Part shown: positions 33,030 through 41,859 of the stretch, one piece after another
Numbering within the stretch: position 1 is the stretch's first letter
Layout of the letters: every line of letters begins with the position of its first letter
DNA from: JAPLJU01 sp964547985
GTDB lineage: Bacteria > Desulfobacterota > Syntrophia > Syntrophales > UBA2192
Length of the DNA: 64,000 bases
Reading direction: 5' to 3'
Assembly (NCBI GenBank): GCA_964547985.1
Contig: CAZJPV010000005.1
Location: 1 to 64,000, forward strand
Translations under genes and position numbers: made by a program
The notes under the pieces: model-generated
Told to the model about the DNA's origin: nothing
Databases searched by the model: none
The model's input: only the letters and a program-made list of their open reading frames with translations

Positions 33030-33617
33030 TCCGCAAGAAAAAGGCATGCCACTTCATTGAATGTCACCGATGCGACAGTTGCCGCTTCTTCGAACGAAGA
33101 GGTTGTCTATAAATGGCGGGAGGATTATGATGCTAAGGTTCATATTCTCGATCCTCGTCTCATCGATCATCACCACGCCTGTCGTCTTTGTCCCTGTGCC
33201 AATCATTACCAATCCTCAGGATGGTCCAATGATGAAATCGATCATCGCACGACCGGATAAATGAATAACCCGCTATAATCATCAAGCCTGAAATATGGTG
33301 TTAAAAATTATCTTTCCGATATCCCGGTCAATCGCTACCTGTAATTCTGAAAGGAGATTCAGGAGGTCGAAGTGTATACCTGCCCCATGCATCCCTGGCA
33401 AAACCCATCCTTTTCCTGACGGCCGTCTAAGGTATTTACACTGTTTTAATCAGTCTTTTTATGATTGTCATTTTTTTGCCAGCAGATAAATATAATAATT
33501 GAAAAAGCGGAATGAACCCGGAGGCGATTCGCAAACTCTTTGCGAGGCCGATTCATGAGGCAGACCTCGAGGGTTTAGCCGGGGGAGTTGATTCGAATAC
33601 CAGGGGAGGTTGATCTT
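33030..33617. other. Intergenic region with a heavy-metal-binding domain remnant
   Basis: About 590 bases. Several short overlapping frames around 33057-33264 look non-coding. The only recognisable element is the remnant at 33372-33420. The right end holds the ribosome site of the desulforedoxin-like gene. Confidence 0.45.
33372..33420 (+). pseudogene. Remnant of a YTCPMHP heavy-metal-binding domain gene
   Basis: AGGAGG (33361-33366) precedes GTG 33372 by five bases. The frame then reads (M)YTCPMHPWQNPSFS and stops at TGA 33418-33420. MYTCPMHP is the start of the small heavy-metal-binding domain found at the ends of CopA/CusB-type metal exporters. A neighbouring frame continues with CIPGKTHP, echoing the usual PGKCP part. 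It looks like a decayed start of such a gene. Confidence 0.45.
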
Positions 33618-33830
33618 ATGGCAAAAGCAAAAGAAGGAGATCTGTACCGGTGCGAGGAGTGTGGGATGGTTGTCTGTGTTGAAGACCCCTGCGGCTGCAG
33701 CACATGCGACTTGATCTGTTGTGACGTCCCGATGACAAGAAAAGCGGGCACTGCAAAAACCGCAAGAAAAAAGAAAGCTGCATTGAAAACAAGGGGTGCC
33801 ACCAACAAGGCAAGGGCCGCCAGGAAATAG
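33618..33830 (+). CDS. Desulforedoxin-like small iron protein with basic tail
   Basis: 70 residues from ATG 33618, eight bases after GGGGAGG; an upstream in-frame start at 33588 is less likely. The N-terminal half follows desulforedoxin: YRCEECGMVVCVEDP... LICCDVPM, giving CxxC and CC iron ligands. Extra Cys are present (CGCSTC). The C-terminal half is a Lys/Ala/Arg tail (RKAGTAKTARKKKAALKTRG). Expected role is rubredoxin-type electron transfer or superoxide-reductase-related chemistry in an anaerobe. The basic tail is unusual and could bind nucleic acid. Confidence 0.78.
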   Translation: MAKAKEGDLYRCEECGMVVCVEDPCGCSTCDLICCDVPMTRKAGTAKTARKKKAALKTRGATNKARAARK

Positions 33831-34106
33831 GTGATCCCCGGATCGGGTATAGGGCGCGAACGAATAGATACCGACTCAACACGTACATGAGCAATAGGCG
33901 ACCGCGATTGTCCGGCAAGGCCGTCAGGGGATCTGTTTGTCAACGAGCGGCATCTCAACTTTATGCAGACAGGCATTCAGGCCGCGAAATTTTAACTCCA
34001 AACAAGGGTCCTGGAGATGAGCAGATGAGCCCCCTGAAGAAGGCAACGCGGAAAGAAATTGCGGCTTGCGAGAAGTCGCCAAATTCCCTGATCGGAGAGT
34101 GCACTT

Positions 34107-34493
34107 ATGAATTGGCTCAAAAAGTACACGGACTATGCTTATGCCCTGTTGCGTATGATAACGGGGTTCATGTTCACGTTCCACGGTGCCCAGAAAATTC
34201 TGAGGGTGCTGTCAGAATTCCAGCCACCGGTAGGGTCCCAGCTCTGGTTCGGCGGAATCATCGAACTCCTGTGCGGGCTGGCGGTGATGCTGGGATTTAA
34301 AACGCGCGAGGCGGCTTTCCTCTGCAGCGGCACGATGGCCGTGGCTTATTTTCAATACCACTGGAAGTTCCAGATGGGACCCCAGTTCTTTCCGGCAATC
34401 AACAAAGGCGAATTGGCAGCTCTCTACAGTTTTGTTTTCCTCTACCTTGCCTGTCGGGGAGGGGTGAAATGGTGCCTGGACAAAATAGATTAA
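34107..34493 (+). CDS. DoxX family membrane protein
   Basis: 128 residues, ATG 34107. Four helices with the DoxX pattern: YALLRMITGFMFTFHGAQKIL, GGIIELLCGLAVMLGFKTREAAFLCSG, AYFQYHW and a final helix. The family is linked to thiol/sulfite redox stress in some bacteria and uncharacterised in others. It lies 37 bases before the DsrE-like gene on the same strand, which may indicate a shared sulfur-related role. Confidence 0.85.
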   Translation: MNWLKKYTDYAYALLRMITGFMFTFHGAQKILRVLSEFQPPVGSQLWFGGIIELLCGLAVMLGFKTREAAFLCSGTMAVAYFQYHWKFQMGPQFFPAINKGELAALYSFVFLYLACRGGVKWCLDKID

Positions 34494-34530
34494 TAACCTG
34501 AAAAACAATCTAGAAAAGGAGGAAGGAGCC

Positions 34531-35037
34531 ATGAAAAGATCAGTGGGACTCACAATCATGAGTGTATTTCTCACGCTGTGTCTCATCATAGTAACTGCTG
34601 AAAATATTTGCAGTGAAGAGTACAGCACTTTGAAAGGTCTGAAATCCGTTAAGGCGGTATTCGATTTCGAATTAGGAAACCCACAGAGCGCATTGCTGCA
34701 TCTCCAGGTCGTTCACCAGACTTTCAAGGATAAAAACATATGGATAGGAAAGAAGAAGCCGAATATTGTGGTTGTTTTCATCGGTCCTTCTGTAAAGCTG
34801 GCATCCACAAACAGGGATGGTTTTACTGCTGAGGATCAGAAAATCCTCAATGAGTATGCAAGCACTGTATCGGCAATGGCAAAGGACGGGATCCAGTTTG
34901 AAATTTGTCTTATTGCCGTTAAGGTTGCTGGCGTGGAGCCGTCCTCGATCTTACCGGAGATCAAGCAGGTCGGCAATGGATGGATTTCCCTGATCGGATA
35001 TGAGGCTAAGGGCTACGCCTTAGTCCCTGTCATTTGA
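34531..35037 (+). CDS. Exported DsrE/DsrF-like protein
   Basis: 168 residues, ATG 34531 after AAAGGAGGAAGGAGCC. Signal peptide (SVGLTIMSVFLTLCLIIVTAE). Core features KAVFDFELGNPQSALLHLQVVHQTFK and the later GIQFEICLIAVKVAGVEPSSILPEIKQVGNGWISLIGYEAKGYA resemble periplasmic DsrE-like proteins. The single Cys in FEICLIA could be the sulfur-carrying residue. Followed by a strong terminator at 35068-35103. Confidence 0.85.
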   Translation: MKRSVGLTIMSVFLTLCLIIVTAENICSEEYSTLKGLKSVKAVFDFELGNPQSALLHLQVVHQTFKDKNIWIGKKKPNIVVVFIGPSVKLASTNRDGFTAEDQKILNEYASTVSAMAKDGIQFEICLIAVKVAGVEPSSILPEIKQVGNGWISLIGYEAKGYALVPVI

Positions 35038-35067
35038 GAAGAAGCGGTCACAATGAAAGCCGCAAAG

Positions 35068-35103
35068 AAAACGCCCGCTGGACTGAAACCCCGCGGGCGT
35101 TTT
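35068..35103 (+). terminator. Rho-independent terminator of DoxX/DsrE operon
   Basis: AAAACGCCCGC (35068-35078) and GCGGGCGTTTT (35093-35103) form a perfect 11-bp stem with a 14-nt loop, 30 bases after the DsrE-like stop. Confidence 0.92.
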
Positions 35104-35504
35104 CTACTGTGACGGCTGAATCTTACTGACGTTTCGATGCTACCCCATTTATACATCGATCGTGTTTTTTGTTCTCCTTACCCCCTTTCTCTCTGTAGCC
35201 TTTTTAGGTTATTTGGAGCAGCCAGAGTTTGAACTCCACCTGGTCATACTTAACAGCTGTGCTGAAAAAACCAGCTGTTGACCGCGCACTTCAGGAATCA
35301 GATTTCAAAAGCGGTTCGAATCAGCTCAACAAGCACACCGAGAGCCGTAACGATGACAAGAAAGATTGTCGAAAATAAACAATCTTCCATGGTTTTCTGT
35401 CGCCTGATCAACCTTGTTTTTAATTTTGCATAAAATGGCGAACAAGGGAATCGGGCGATCCCCCATTTTGCACTTCGTATTTCCTTACGCACCGACGGTT
35501 CGTC
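35104..35504. other. Intergenic region upstream of truncated regulator
   Basis: 400 bases without a convincing gene. The minus-strand frame at 35298-35492 has a hydrophobic segment but no support. No trace of the missing receiver-domain start was found here in any frame. Confidence 0.4.
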
Positions 35505-35885
35505 TTGGGCATGCTGGAAGCGGGCGCGTCGGGTTACCTCATGAAAAATTGCGCCTTCGATGAACTGGCCAAGGCCGTCCGCAGCGTTGCAACAGGTCAG
35601 ACCTATTTGAGCCCGGGCATTGCGGATGTGCTCGTGAAGGGATATCTCGACAAGGTCAACGAGAAACTTTCCGTAGCACGCTCCCCACTGACGCAGAGGG
35701 AGCGGGAAATCCTCCAGCTCCTTGCGGAGGGGCAGTCATCAAAAGAAATAGCCGCGCACCTTAACGTGAGCGTGAAAACCGTCGAGACCCACCGCCGGAA
35801 CATGATGCAGAAACTGAATATGCGTAGCGTCGCCGAGCTCACAAAATATGCCATCCGGGAAGGACTGATCAGCGTCGAAGATTAA
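35505..35885 (+). pseudogene. N-truncated LuxR-family response regulator
   Basis: Open frame of about 126 residues. It begins in the last part of a receiver domain (HRRFVLGMLEAGASGYLMKNCAFDELAKAVRSV, including the conserved Lys-like KN switch region), then a linker and an intact LuxR HTH (SPLTQREREILQLLAEGQSSKEIAAHLNVSVKTVETHRRNMMQKL). The first about 85 receiver residues, including the phosphorylated Asp, are missing. Upstream DNA does not encode them. The TTG start given is only the first possible one. It is either a pseudogene from a deletion or a receiver-less DNA-binding protein. Confidence 0.75.
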
Positions 35886-36269
35886 GAACATCAGCTTTTT
35901 ATCCCTCTTTTTCCTTGAAAAGTCTGCACCGAAAGGTCTACTGAGGGGCTACTTTTTGATCCCGGCAATCTGCCAGGCGCTTAATCCCGCCGCGATGATC
36001 CACAATCACCCCCATATTTTGTGGTCGTTTTCCGGGACGAGCTTTGTCCACCATGGTCCTGAAAGTTCGGTTAAGAGGGTTCGACTACCACTGTTTCAGC
36101 AAAAAGCGCATAAATATTAAATGCTTAGCTTAAACACAGGCCCTCGCCAACCGGCGAGGGCCTTCTTTTTATCTTCACGCAGGCCAGTATATTTCTTTAT
36201 TGAAAATGCCTGAAAAATGTGGATGATAGAGCTTCTTCAGGGAAATCCAGGGATACCCGGAGGGGAATC
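35886..36269. other. Intergenic region with terminator
   Basis: 384 bases. Contains the strong hairpin at 36139-36169, which ends transcription from the left. Nothing else recognisable. Confidence 0.4.
36139..36169 (+). terminator. Rho-independent terminator
   Basis: GGCCCTCGCC (36139-36148) and GGCGAGGGCC (36153-36162) form a perfect 10-bp stem with a 4-nt loop, followed by TTCTTTTT. About 250 bases after the truncated regulator. Confidence 0.93.
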
Positions 36270-36725
36270 ATGGAAAAAGGGGTCATTGATTGCTTGGCCG
36301 ACGAATCGAAGCTCGACCGGTGCGTCAGGAGGCTGGGTGAAATCATGGAGGAACTCGGAGAGGTCGGCCTCTTCCTCGAAAAATCCAGCGCCGCCATGGC
36401 GGAGCACGGCAGAAAGATCAAATCCGAGGAGGAACGCCTCGATAAGCTCAAGAATGAAATTCGGGAGACCAAGATCCCCGGCTTCTGCGGCGTCAAGCTG
36501 CTCCAGGAGGCAAGCGCCCTGATTGACATCATCGGGGTCCGTATCTCCTACCTGAGGGGCCTCGGCGAGGGTGTCAACACCAAGAAGATCGACTCCATCG
36601 AAAAATTTATCCATGAAAAACTGCAGCCCATCCTCACGGTGAGCTTCAAAGAGATGGCGCATTTCGGGTCCATGGACGAAAAAAAGATCCTAGAAGCCAT
36701 CCTGGCCAGAGGAAGCAGCCAGTGA
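36270..36725 (+). CDS. Hypothetical helical protein
   Basis: 151 residues from ATG 36270 with GGAGGGG upstream. Strongly helical with coiled-coil stretches (LDRCVRRLGEIMEELGEVGLFLEKSSAAMAEHG split over helices; RKIKSEEERLDKLKNEIRE) and a conserved-looking KIPGFCGVKLLQEASALIDIIG segment. No membrane helix. It ends 23 bases before the C39 peptidase gene and may be an operon partner, possibly a regulator or adaptor. Family not recognised. Confidence 0.65.
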   Translation: MEKGVIDCLADESKLDRCVRRLGEIMEELGEVGLFLEKSSAAMAEHGRKIKSEEERLDKLKNEIRETKIPGFCGVKLLQEASALIDIIGVRISYLRGLGEGVNTKKIDSIEKFIHEKLQPILTVSFKEMAHFGSMDEKKILEAILARGSSQ

Positions 36726-36748
36726 TTGGGGCAAGCGACCGGTAGAAT

Positions 36749-37270
36749 ATGAAAATGATGCATTACCCGACGGTGAAACAGCGGACCCACGACGACTGCG
36801 GTGCGGCCTGCGTGTCTTCCATCCTTCGTTACCATAACCGGAGACACAAGTACGTGAGGCTTTGCCGGGAGCTCAAGCTCAGCAAGATCGGTGTCGACGA
36901 ATCCGAGATGGTCCGGTTTCTTCAGGCGGAGGGATTCAAGGCCGAGCTCCTGGTCGACCTCACTTCCGACGGGCTTATCGAGTGCCTGAAGGCGGAAAAG
37001 CCGGTGATTCTGATCATCCAGGCCTGGAGCCGGAAGAAGGCCGAAACTTACGCCTGCGCGGATTACGGGCATTATGTGATGGCGATCGGTTACAACGATG
37101 ACAGAATCTATTTCATGGACCCGGCCCTGCGATTCGGGACCTACGGATTCATGGCGAGAGAAGAGCTCGAGAAGAGGTGGTATCTCGTCGGCGAGGGGGG
37201 GAGCAGGAAAAGAATCGGCATCGTCGTGGATCCGGGCAACGACGAAAGAAGGATGATTCACATTGATTGA
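36749..37270 (+). CDS. C39-like cysteine peptidase domain protein
   Basis: 173 residues, ATG 36749. The papain-like C39 triad is visible: Cys in HDDCGAACVSSILRYH (residue about 17), His in DYGHYVMAIGYND (about 110) and Asp in FMDPALRFG (about 124). An oxyanion Gln in VKQRTHDDC precedes the Cys. It lacks the ABC-transporter and membrane parts of bacteriocin exporters, and no bacteriocin precursor is nearby. A stand-alone cytoplasmic peptidase or peptidase-like binding protein is expected. Confidence 0.85.
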   Translation: MKMMHYPTVKQRTHDDCGAACVSSILRYHNRRHKYVRLCRELKLSKIGVDESEMVRFLQAEGFKAELLVDLTSDGLIECLKAEKPVILIIQAWSRKKAETYACADYGHYVMAIGYNDDRIYFMDPALRFGTYGFMAREELEKRWYLVGEGGSRKRIGIVVDPGNDERRMIHID

Positions 37271-37297
37271 CGACCCCGGCGGGTACAAAGGCCCCAC

Positions 37298-37322
37298 AGG
37301 CCGCTCCCAAGGCGGCTTTTTT
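37298..37322 (+). terminator. Rho-independent terminator
   Basis: GCCGC (37300-37304) pairs with GCGGC (37312-37316) around a 7-nt loop, followed by TTTTTT, 30 bases after the C39 peptidase stop. Confidence 0.8.
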
Positions 37323-37525
37323 ATTTGATACATCCGCGCCCCGAAATCCTGCGGATTTCGAGGTACCCCGTGGAAAAATCAGATCAAAAACAGAAATCAT
37401 CTTGAATAATTTCGCATTATGAGATAACGATTCATTATTTTCACCCGCGACGAACAAGCGTTCATCGGTCGGCGGTTAAAGTTCATTCCTTCTCATGATG
37501 GTTCGCAAAAAAAAGGGGGGGATCC

Positions 37526-38536
37526 ATGAAAAGCAAGAGGACGGGCAGGATCGGGAGCCTCGATTGCCGTTCCATCCGGAAATTCATCGACAACCATTTC
37601 TCGCACTTCAATGCCTACGCCCTGAAAGCGGCATCACAAGCCTATATCCAGCATCTCCGTAAAGGCAACCGGATGCTTCTGGCCATGGCCGGCGCCATGA
37701 GCACGGCGGAGATCGGCGGCACCCTCGCAGAGATGATCCGGAAGGACAAAGTGCACGCCATCTGCACAACCGGTGCGAATCTCGAAGAAGACATCTTCAA
37801 CCTCATTGCCCATGATCACTACGAACATATCCCCCACTACCGGCAGCTGGCGTCCCGGGACGAAGAAAACCTTTACAAAAGAGGCCTGAACCGTGTCACC
37901 GATACCTGTATTCCGGAGACCGAGGCGATGCGCCGGGTGCAGGGTCATCTCCTCGAATGCGTCAGAAGGGCCGAACAGAAAGGTCAAAGATTCTTTCCCT
38001 TTGAATTTTTCTATCAGATGATCCGGCGTGGCGATCTCAAGTCTTATTATCAAATTGATCCCAGAAATTCCTGGGTCGCCGCGGCCTGCAAAAAGAACCT
38101 CCCCATCTGGACGCCCGGCTGGGAAGATTCCACGCTGGGGAATTATATTGTCGCGTCATCACGGAGAAAGATGATCTCCGGTTTCGGGACCGTGAAATCA
38201 GGCCTCGAGCAGATGAATTTCCTGATTGACTGGTACCTCCAGAATACCAAGAAGGGGACCATCGGTTTTTTCCAGATAGGCGGTGGTATTGCCGGGGACT
38301 TTGCCATCTGCGTCGTACCGCTGATCACCCAGGACCTGAAAGGGAAGTGCAAATACTGGGGTTATTTCTGCCAGATCTCGGACAGTACGACCTCTTACGG
38401 ATCCTACAGCGGCGCTTCGCCCAACGAAAAAATCACATGGGGAAAACTGTCGGCCGCCACGCCTAAATTCCACATCGAATCAGACGCGACCATCGTGGCC
38501 CCGCTGATGTTCGCTTACATACTCGCGGCAAGGTAA
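37526..38536 (+). CDS. Deoxyhypusine synthase-like protein
   Basis: 336 residues, ATG 37526 with GGGGGG ribosome site. The NAD-binding deoxyhypusine-synthase fold is evident: MLLAMAGAMSTAEIGGTLAEMIR, ICTTGANLEEDIFNLIAHDHY, FQIGGGIAGDFAICVVPLI and SYSGASPNEKITWGKLS. The Lys of TWGK matches the catalytic Lys of eukaryotic DHS. Bacteria lack the eIF5A substrate; the bacterial homologues are thought to use polyamine substrates (homospermidine-type chemistry) or unknown partners. Single gene with its own promoter region. Confidence 0.9.
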   Translation: MKSKRTGRIGSLDCRSIRKFIDNHFSHFNAYALKAASQAYIQHLRKGNRMLLAMAGAMSTAEIGGTLAEMIRKDKVHAICTTGANLEEDIFNLIAHDHYEHIPHYRQLASRDEENLYKRGLNRVTDTCIPETEAMRRVQGHLLECVRRAEQKGQRFFPFEFFYQMIRRGDLKSYYQIDPRNSWVAAACKKNLPIWTPGWEDSTLGNYIVASSRRKMISGFGTVKSGLEQMNFLIDWYLQNTKKGTIGFFQIGGGIAGDFAICVVPLITQDLKGKCKYWGYFCQISDSTTSYGSYSGASPNEKITWGKLSAATPKFHIESDATIVAPLMFAYILAAR

Positions 38537-39192
38537 GGGACCCCGGGTCAAACAACCAAAAGCCCGCCAGGGTATGTCAGCATTATCGTCACGAAAGATC
38601 CCGCCTCCGTCTGCCAGCCGACCGTTTTACATTTGAACATCCCTGTATTATCCTCCCGAACGTAAAGATTGTGAGTTACGAAACCTCAAAATAATCATTT
38701 TAAATTATGATTTATAATCAATATGATATGCCGTTTTCATAGAAAAAATATGATATTTTTAGGTCTCAGACAAATTTGTCGAAAGGGATACAGGCAGGGT
38801 CCACATAACAATTCGTTTTGATAATGTTTTTGCAGTTTGAGGTCAAAATATTCGACAATTGTTGCCTCACCGCAAATGCCGACTCAGGGAGGTCAGGAAG
38901 GGATATAAAGAAAATGCATAATGTATTCAATATGTTGATAAATTTTTTTACATTCGGCACGGTAACTGCATTGAATAGAGGTGTAAAATTGTGATTAAGA
39001 ACGCTCTTTACAGATCAAATAGACATTATCTCGCCCCGGCCCTACCGACCGTTAAGGTTGACAGTTTCCCCCTCCTTTACTGTTGGCCTTAAAATGGGGT
39101 TTTCCCCTCCTCCTTTGCCCCGTGGTAATCGGTAGGGCAGGGCTGTTTCTGGGGTCAGGTAAAAACGATTTTCCCTTCATCAGCCATCGCTC
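38537..39192. other. Long AT-rich intergenic region
   Basis: About 655 bases between the convergent DHS-like and MFS genes. AT-rich at 38660-38980. The minus-strand frame 38766-38960 (64 codons) lacks a ribosome site and is not called. A GGGGTCAGG motif occurs near 39150. It may be an old insertion scar; no gene or RNA recognised. Confidence 0.45.
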
Positions 39193-40428
39193 TTATTTTT
39201 TCGATGACGATTTAACAAAGAAAAAGAATCCCACCGCCAAAACGGCCGCCAGCGCATCGAGTGCGAAGGCAAGACCGTAACTGCCTGTCGTATCCCGGAG
39301 CATTCCGCCCATCCAGTGAGACCCTATGGCGCCGAGACCGTAAAAGGGGGTCCATGCACCGATCACAGTCCCCATAATCTCTTTTCTGAAATAATCCCCG
39401 GCACAGGCCCCGTAGATGGGGAAGGTGACACCATAGAATACGGCCAGCAGGGCAACGAAGAGGGCCAGCAGTAGCCAGGAGGTCCCGTGCATCAGGATGC
39501 CGATGACTGCCAGCGCGATGAAGGCATCGGAGATCAGGATCATTTTATGGCGGCCGATGTAATCCGAAAGAGGCAGCACGGTTAAAACACCGGCGACCTG
39601 GGCGATGCCATGGATCGTGGCAAGGGAACTTGCCTTTTCCAGGGATAGGCCGAGTTCGTAACGGGCATAGTCAACCATGAAGGTTGTGATGCCGTAGAGG
39701 CTGTAGGAGATCAGAAAATAGGAAATACCGATCAACCAGAAAACCCGATACCCAAAGATATCCGATGCAGGGTACCGCCCGGTTGTGTGAGCCTTCGCAG
39801 GAGGTCCATGTGTGGAAGCGTCCGGCTCGCCCCAGGGCCGCGCACCCGACGATTCAGGATCCCGCCTGAGAAAGAGCCCGTTCATGACCACCATGGCAAG
39901 GGCCGCGGCACCGATGAAATACCAGGCGTGCCGCCACGTGAAGTGATGAACGATCAAGGGGAAGGCCGCTCCCATGGTCGCGAAGCCAAGCCCGTAGCCT
40001 GTGGAGAGGATGCCGAGAGCCAGTCCCCTGCGATGAGGGGCGAACCAGCGCTGGACGACCGTGATGACGGGTGTCCACATCCCTGTGGCCCCCAGGCCGA
40101 CAACGGCAAAAGCCAGACAGGCAAAAAGGAGAGAATCCACCTTGCCCATGAGGAGGAGGCCCGCACCAAGGATCAGAGAGCAGACCGTGATGACCAGGCG
40201 TGCGCCGAACCGGTCCGTCAGGTAACCGGCTAAGGGCGTGAAGAGAATGTAGGTGAAGAGATAGGCGTTGAAGATCGATCCGGCATCCGTCCGGCTGATG
40301 CTCAGATCCCTGATCATTTCAGGCAGGACGACGCCGTATCCGAGCCTGGCCGAGTAACTGATGAACAGGTTGACGAAACAGACGGCGAGGACGACCCAGG
40401 CCCAGTGGAAGGTCACCGGAGGAACCAT
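39193..40428 (-). CDS. MFS transporter
   Basis: 411 residues with about 12 transmembrane helices. The N-terminal WVVLAVCFVNLFISYSARLGYGVVLPEMIRDLSISRTDAG segment and the loop GYLTDRFGARLVITV are typical of the oxalate/formate or monocarboxylate branch of the major facilitator superfamily. The second-half loop YIGRHKMILISDAF is also standard. The substrate is probably an organic anion. ATG 40428 has AGGAG upstream. The next minus-strand gene upstream (flavin reductase) ends 24 bases away, so co-transcription is likely. Confidence 0.9.
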   Translation of the reverse strand: MVPPVTFHWAWVVLAVCFVNLFISYSARLGYGVVLPEMIRDLSISRTDAGSIFNAYLFTYILFTPLAGYLTDRFGARLVITVCSLILGAGLLLMGKVDSLLFACLAFAVVGLGATGMWTPVITVVQRWFAPHRRGLALGILSTGYGLGFATMGAAFPLIVHHFTWRHAWYFIGAAALAMVVMNGLFLRRDPESSGARPWGEPDASTHGPPAKAHTTGRYPASDIFGYRVFWLIGISYFLISYSLYGITTFMVDYARYELGLSLEKASSLATIHGIAQVAGVLTVLPLSDYIGRHKMILISDAFIALAVIGILMHGTSWLLLALFVALLAVFYGVTFPIYGACAGDYFRKEIMGTVIGAWTPFYGLGAIGSHWMGGMLRDTTGSYGLAFALDALAAVLAVGFFFFVKSSSKK

Positions 40429-40451
40429 GCGTTTCTCCTTACAGGATCATC

Positions 40452-41027
40452 TCAGCCGTGAAGTCTTTTCAGCAGCCAGGCCATGTTTTCACCCAGGGTC
40501 TTCATGGTCTGAATCCCCTCGGTGTCCTTCAACACCTCGCCGGGGTCTCTCCCGATGCCGATGTTCCAGTAGCTGGAACCCGGCAGGATCATCTGCATGT
40601 AGTGCAGGAACAGGTTCATGGAGCTGAAGGCGGGAATGGCACCGGCCCGCCTCACGGCCACAACGGAAGAACCGACCTTCCGTTTCAGCATGTAGTCATT
40701 CGCCCGGCCTACGAATCCGCATCGCTCGATGAGGGCCCTCATGTTCGAGGTGACGTCGGAGAAGTACGTGGGTGAGCCGAGGAGAACCCCGTCGGCCTCG
40801 CGTATCTTTGCGATGTATTCGTTCATTTTATCCTTGTCATTGACGCACCGCCCGTCCTTGTTCTTGAAACACTTGTAGCAGGCGAGACATCCCTGGAGAT
40901 TCTGGCCCGCCATCTGGAGCAATTCCGTTTTGATGCCTTCCTTTTTCAGTTCCTCCAGGACCGTGTTGAGCAGAATTGCCGTATTGCCGTTCTTCCTCGC
41001 GCTTCCGTTGATTGCCACCACTTTCAT
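40452..41027 (-). CDS. NADPH-dependent FMN reductase-like flavodoxin protein
   Basis: 191 residues: flavodoxin fold with FMN phosphate loop INGSARKNGNTAILLNT at the N-terminus and GSPTYFSDVTSNMRALIERCGFV for the second FMN contact. The central CLACYKCFKNKDGRCVNDKD insertion has four Cys, as in iron-sulfur flavoproteins of anaerobes, though here spacing (CxxCxxC...C) is only suggestive of a cluster. Ribosome site GGAGA before ATG 41027. Probably a cytoplasmic redox enzyme. Confidence 0.9.
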   Translation of the reverse strand: MKVVAINGSARKNGNTAILLNTVLEELKKEGIKTELLQMAGQNLQGCLACYKCFKNKDGRCVNDKDKMNEYIAKIREADGVLLGSPTYFSDVTSNMRALIERCGFVGRANDYMLKRKVGSSVVAVRRAGAIPAFSSMNLFLHYMQMILPGSSYWNIGIGRDPGEVLKDTEGIQTMKTLGENMAWLLKRLHG

Positions 41028-41065
41028 TGAAGTCCAATCTCCTTTCCTTTCTCTCCGGTGTATGT

Positions 41066-41767
41066 CTATCGCTTCTTGAAAAGCTCCGGCAGGGCCGTCC
41101 CGGCCCCGGCCCGTATCGTCTCGTCGTAGAGGTGTGACATCTCGTTCGGCTCGGGGTTGATTTCGATCAAGCGCGCGCCGTTTTCCCTGGCGATCTGCGG
41201 GAACCCCGCGGCGGGCCAGACAACGCCCGAGGTCCCGATACTAACGAAGAGGTCGCACTTCCGGATCGCACCGGTCGCCTCACCGACGACTGCCGGGTCG
41301 AGCCTGTCCCCGAACCAGACGATATCCGGACGGAGCCAGCTTCCGCAATCCCGGCATTTGTAGCTCCGGTATTTCTCTCCCATATCCTCGATGACCCCGT
41401 GCCAGGGGCAGCGAAGCCGCCAAAGGCTCCCGTGAAGCTCGACCACTTTCCTGTTCCCCGCGCGCTGGTGCATGCCGTCGATGTTCTGGGTGACGACGGT
41501 GACACTCGGGTGAGCCTTCTCCTGGGCGGCGATCACGTCATGTCCCGCGTGGGGCCTGCAGGCCAGCACCGCCTGCCGCCTGAGTTCATGGAAGTCAAGG
41601 ACCTTTTGTGGGTCATCCTCGAAGGCCGTCTGACAGGCGTATTCCTGCCAGCGGTACTGGCTCCAGACACCGCCGCTCCCCCGGTAGGTGGGAACGCCGC
41701 TTTCGGCGGACATCCCGGCCCCGGTAAAAAAGACGATGTTCTTATAACACGAAAAGTCAATTTCCAT
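41066..41767 (-). CDS. Sir2-family NAD-dependent protein deacylase
   Basis: 233 residues, typical for bacterial class III/U sirtuins. NAD-binding GAGMSAESGVPTYRG, catalytic TQNIDGMHQRAG with His in VELHGSLW, and DIVWFGDRLD are all present. The zinc site appears as RCPWHG...YKCRDCG, where one of the usual four Cys is replaced by His or shifted. It removes acyl groups from lysine, which may matter in an organism rich in acyl-CoA. Start ATG 41767 with AGGAGA. Confidence 0.93.
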   Translation of the reverse strand: MEIDFSCYKNIVFFTGAGMSAESGVPTYRGSGGVWSQYRWQEYACQTAFEDDPQKVLDFHELRRQAVLACRPHAGHDVIAAQEKAHPSVTVVTQNIDGMHQRAGNRKVVELHGSLWRLRCPWHGVIEDMGEKYRSYKCRDCGSWLRPDIVWFGDRLDPAVVGEATGAIRKCDLFVSIGTSGVVWPAAGFPQIARENGARLIEINPEPNEMSHLYDETIRAGAGTALPELFKKR

Positions 41768-41859
41768 GGCCGTCTCCTTGGGGTGTTCACAACCTGTCGC
41801 ATACCTCTCGAAGGTCTGGGCCGTCGGGAGAGAGACCGGGCAACCCAGAGGTCGTGGTC

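Noticed and set aside
35305..35325. GGTTCGAATC resembling a tRNA T-loop
   Set aside because: No acceptor, D or anticodon stems can be formed around it.
38766..38960. 64-codon minus-strand frame in AT-rich DNA
   Set aside because: No ribosome site or homologous features; likely chance.
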